From NCBI GenBank assembly GCA_023249695.1, contig JAHFCD010000102.1, positions 1 through 7,488 of the forward strand: a stretch of 7,488 nucleotides of DNA, written 5' to 3'. The number at the start of each line of letters is the position of its first letter. Position 1 is the first letter of the stretch. The notes beneath the pieces are model-generated. The model saw nothing but the letters and a program-made list of their open reading frames with translations. It was not told the origin of the DNA and searched no databases. Source of the DNA: Elusimicrobiota bacterium. GTDB lineage: Bacteria; Elusimicrobiota; Elusimicrobia; UBA1565; UBA9628. Positions 5,407-7,488 of this stretch are shown here, piece after piece. Position numbers and translations under genes: made by a program.

Positions 5407-7488
5407 TTATTTGGAGGCGCGCTTGCGGAGGGCGCGGTCGGCGAACCAGCCGGCCGTCGGAATCGCGAGCGCGACCGCGAGATGCAGCGCGAACTTGCCG
5501 AGCACGCCGAGCCCCGCGAGCAGGCCCGCGGCGCCCGGGATGAAGGGCATGAAGCTCAGGAGCAGGGCGGCGGCGAGCACGCCGAGCGCGACGCCGACGA
5601 AGCCGCCGGCGGTCTGCTCGCCGGGAACGTCGGCGGCGAGCTTGAGATTTTCGGGCTTGGTCGCGTTCGCCAGCTTGCGCTGGATGAAGAACAACGCGAC
5701 GCCGACGGGGATCAGGGCGGCGGCGAGGTAGGGGAACGGGTTGAAGGCGGCGATGTCGCCGAACAGCGGCTTGAGCGCCAGCATCAGCACGATCGAGAGC
5801 GCCGTCATCGCCGAGCCGGAGAAGGCGAGCGCCTTCTGGACCTTGGCGGAGTCGGCGGGCAGGCGCTCCTGGAAGAAGGAGTTGAGCTTGATCGACGCGG
5901 CGACCTGCATGAAGCCGAACGGGATCAGCGCGGCGGCGAACACCGTGCTCGGGACCCAGTTGATGTCCAGGAACATCAGCGGGGCGAAGGGAAGCACGAG
6001 GTTGAAGGCCATCACGCCCAGCAAGGCCAGCGCGGGGATGCCGAGCATGGTCCAGCGCAGCATCGAGCCGCGCTCGGACGCGAGGAGCTCTTCGGGAGTC
6101 TTGCCCGCGTTTTTCTTCTTGTCGCGCCTCTCCAGGAGCAGGAACACGCCGGCGAGCAGGAGGCCGCCGAAGCTGAACATGCCGACGAGGTTGCCCTGCA
6201 CCGCGGCCATGCCCGCCGAGCCGGCGACGAGCTTGCCGTAGCCGGGGGTGATGAGGCGGTAGATGAGGACGTTCATCAGGTCGAAGATCACGGCGCCCGC
6301 GAGGGAGTACTTGAGGACGGGGTTCTTGAAGACGAAGTCCTTCCCCTCCTCCATGTTGTTGAAAATCTGATTGAACGCGTTCTTGATCCTCTGCCACGCG
6401 CCGACCTTCGGCGCGCCGGGTGCGGGGGCCGCCGCCGGAGCCTTGACGGCGTCCGGGAGCATGTTCTCGATGCGCTTGGCGGCGCTGAGCGGGATGACCT
6501 TGAGCATCAGGAACAGCATCAAGGCAACGACGATCGTCGCGGGGTAGATCGCGGTGATCCAGCCGGCGCCGATCGAGACGACGAGGGCGCCCAGGACCAT
6601 CGGCGCGAGGACGCCGAAGACCTCGGCGAGGAACTGCCACCAGGTGCGGAACTTCTGCTGGCTGACGCCCTGCTCGGCCAGGAGGAATTTCTGGAGGGTG
6701 CCCTGCGCCGTGGCGGCGATGCCGGTGACCACGCCGTTGAGCGCGTAGAACACGAACATCAAAGGCAGGGCCATGTGGCCGGTGCCGAGCAGAAAGACCA
6801 TGGTTCCGAGCGAGACCGCGCGGAAGATGTGCGCGGCGTAGAAGGTCTTCGTGAGCCCGAACTTGGCGCTGAAGAACTGCGCGAGCTGCTGGCCGATCAT
6901 GCTGCCGATGCTCGCGAAGATCGCGACCTGGGCCAGGATGGAGAAGTCGCCGAAGGCGTCCTCGGTGAGCTGCGCCATCGCGGCGCCCTGCGCCTCGAGG
7001 CCGAGCTGCATGACGAGCATGCCGCCGATGAGGGCGGCGACGGTCGCGCCGAGGCCGAACCAGCCCTTGCCCTTGGGAGCGGGCTCGTTGGGCTTCTGGG
7101 GCGGCGCCGGCGGCTCGTTGACGCCGCCGCCGGCCTGCGGGTGAAGCACGGCGTTTTCGCCGGTCGACGGTTCGAGGTCGGAGGCGTGGGGCGCGGAGAG
7201 CTTGCCGGCGACCAGGGCTTCCGAGGCGGCCGGGACGACCTCGACCGACTTCCCGCCGAAGAAGGCGCGGACGCCGGAGATGATCGCGGCGGCCTTGTTC
7301 GCGACGCGGCCGGTGCGCAGGCCGGCGGAGAGCGTGATGGGTCCGGTCTCGGAGGCCGCGGATTTTGCGGCTGCGGCGACCGGCTCGGTCTTCGGGGCCT
7401 CGTCCTTCGCGGCGGCGATGGACGAGGCGGCCGGCGTCAGGGCCGAGGGCGCGGCGGCGAGCGCGCGGGGCGCGTCGATCGACGGGAC
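5407..7488 (-). CDS. MFS-like polytopic membrane transporter with long N-terminal extension (5' end outside window)
   Basis: The frame is open from the right edge to the TAA at 5409-5407, giving 693 visible residues. The first 145 or so come before any membrane segment and are rich in Ala, Pro and Ser (for example DAPRALAAAPSALTPAASS near the edge, and a Pro-rich stretch about 124-137). The transporter part begins near residue 145. About six hydrophobic segments follow, then a polar loop (335-393), about six more, and finally two further segments in the last 67 residues, giving 12-14 in total. The segment QFFSAKFGLTKTF after the second helix sits where MFS proteins have their G-x3-D-x2-G-R loop, but that motif is degenerate. 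A GTG at 7149 could be read as a start, but it lacks a good ribosome-binding site and the same reading frame continues upstream with similar composition, so I treat the gene as partial. MFS membership is likely but not proven; the substrate is unknown. Confidence 0.75.
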   Translation of the reverse strand, partial: VPSIDAPRALAAAPSALTPAASSIAAAKDEAPKTEPVAAAAKSAASETGPITLSAGLRTGRVANKAAAIISGVRAFFGGKSVEVVPAASEALVAGKLSAPHASDLEPSTGENAVLHPQAGGGVNEPPAPPQKPNEPAPKGKGWFGLGATVAALIGGMLVMQLGLEAQGAAMAQLTEDAFGDFSILAQVAIFASIGSMIGQQLAQFFSAKFGLTKTFYAAHIFRAVSLGTMVFLLGTGHMALPLMFVFYALNGVVTGIAATAQGTLQKFLLAEQGVSQQKFRTWWQFLAEVFGVLAPMVLGALVVSIGAGWITAIYPATIVVALMLFLMLKVIPLSAAKRIENMLPDAVKAPAAAPAPGAPKVGAWQRIKNAFNQIFNNMEEGKDFVFKNPVLKYSLAGAVIFDLMNVLIYRLITPGYGKLVAGSAGMAAVQGNLVGMFSFGGLLLAGVFLLLERRDKKKNAGKTPEELLASERGSMLRWTMLGIPALALLGVMAFNLVLPFAPLMFLDINWVPSTVFAAALIPFGFMQVAASIKLNSFFQERLPADSAKVQKALAFSGSAMTALSIVLMLALKPLFGDIAAFNPFPYLAAALIPVGVALFFIQRKLANATKPENLKLAADVPGEQTAGGFVGVALGVLAAALLLSFMPFIPGAAGLLAGLGVLGKFALHLAVALAIPTAGWFADRALRKRASK

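Noticed and set aside
5240..5731. Plus-strand frames starting in or near copy 2
   Set aside because: They cross the inverted repeat and continue antisense to the MFS-like gene; composition is that of a shadow frame.
5390..6640. Minus-strand frame of 416 codons inside the MFS-like gene
   Set aside because: Arg/Pro/Ala-rich out-of-frame shadow; the overlapping frame gives clear membrane segments.

Overview
This is a GC-rich window (very roughly two-thirds G+C by eye) of a bacterial chromosome. Every supported gene lies on the minus strand. No transposase, integrase, rRNA, tRNA or CRISPR array is visible. A high-GC Elusimicrobiota-type bacterium is my best guess, resting on the Ala/Pro-rich pre-domain in front of a large MFS-like protein and on the small anchored HEAT-repeat proteins. 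This is inference only; Myxococcota/'deltaproteobacterial' or another GC-rich Gram-negative lineage would also fit. The signal peptide ending in AAA-Q on one protein suits a cell with a periplasm.

Layout in the direction of transcription (right to left): (1) 7488-5407, a polytopic MFS-like membrane protein whose 5' end lies outside the window. (2) 5406-4878, a 529-bp intergenic region dense in inverted repeats. (3) 4877-1, a tightly packed seven-gene run: secreted protein of unknown function, tandem-ACT-domain protein, class II glutamine amidotransferase, two tandem paralogous HEAT-repeat proteins, MoxR-type AAA+ ATPase, and a DUF58 protein that runs off the left edge. Junctions are a 4-nt overlap (GTGA), 21 nt, a 4-nt overlap (ATGA), 3 nt, 32 nt and 2 nt, so a single operon with translational coupling is likely.

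MoxR plus DUF58 is a well-known pair in which the AAA+ ATPase is thought to remodel proteins for, or with, a von Willebrand factor A-like partner. The two HEAT proteins, each with an N-terminal membrane anchor, a proline-rich spacer and four HEAT units, sit directly before this pair and are plausible membrane-tethered scaffolds for it. The ACT protein and amidotransferase point to amino-acid or glutamine-linked regulation or metabolism, but no specific pathway can be read from them.

The most interesting feature is in the intergenic region. Two elements of almost identical length (4994-5119 and 5261-5387, in opposite orientations) share one fold: a long outer stem, a 3x3 internal loop, a GGGG/CCCC helix, and a junction carrying two hairpins. 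Loop and junction sequences are nearly identical between the copies, while the outer stem and the distal part of the second hairpin differ completely in sequence yet stay paired. That is the pattern expected of a conserved structured RNA, or of a mobile palindromic repeat that folds as single-stranded DNA. A partial third copy overlaps the ribosome-binding site of the downstream operon.
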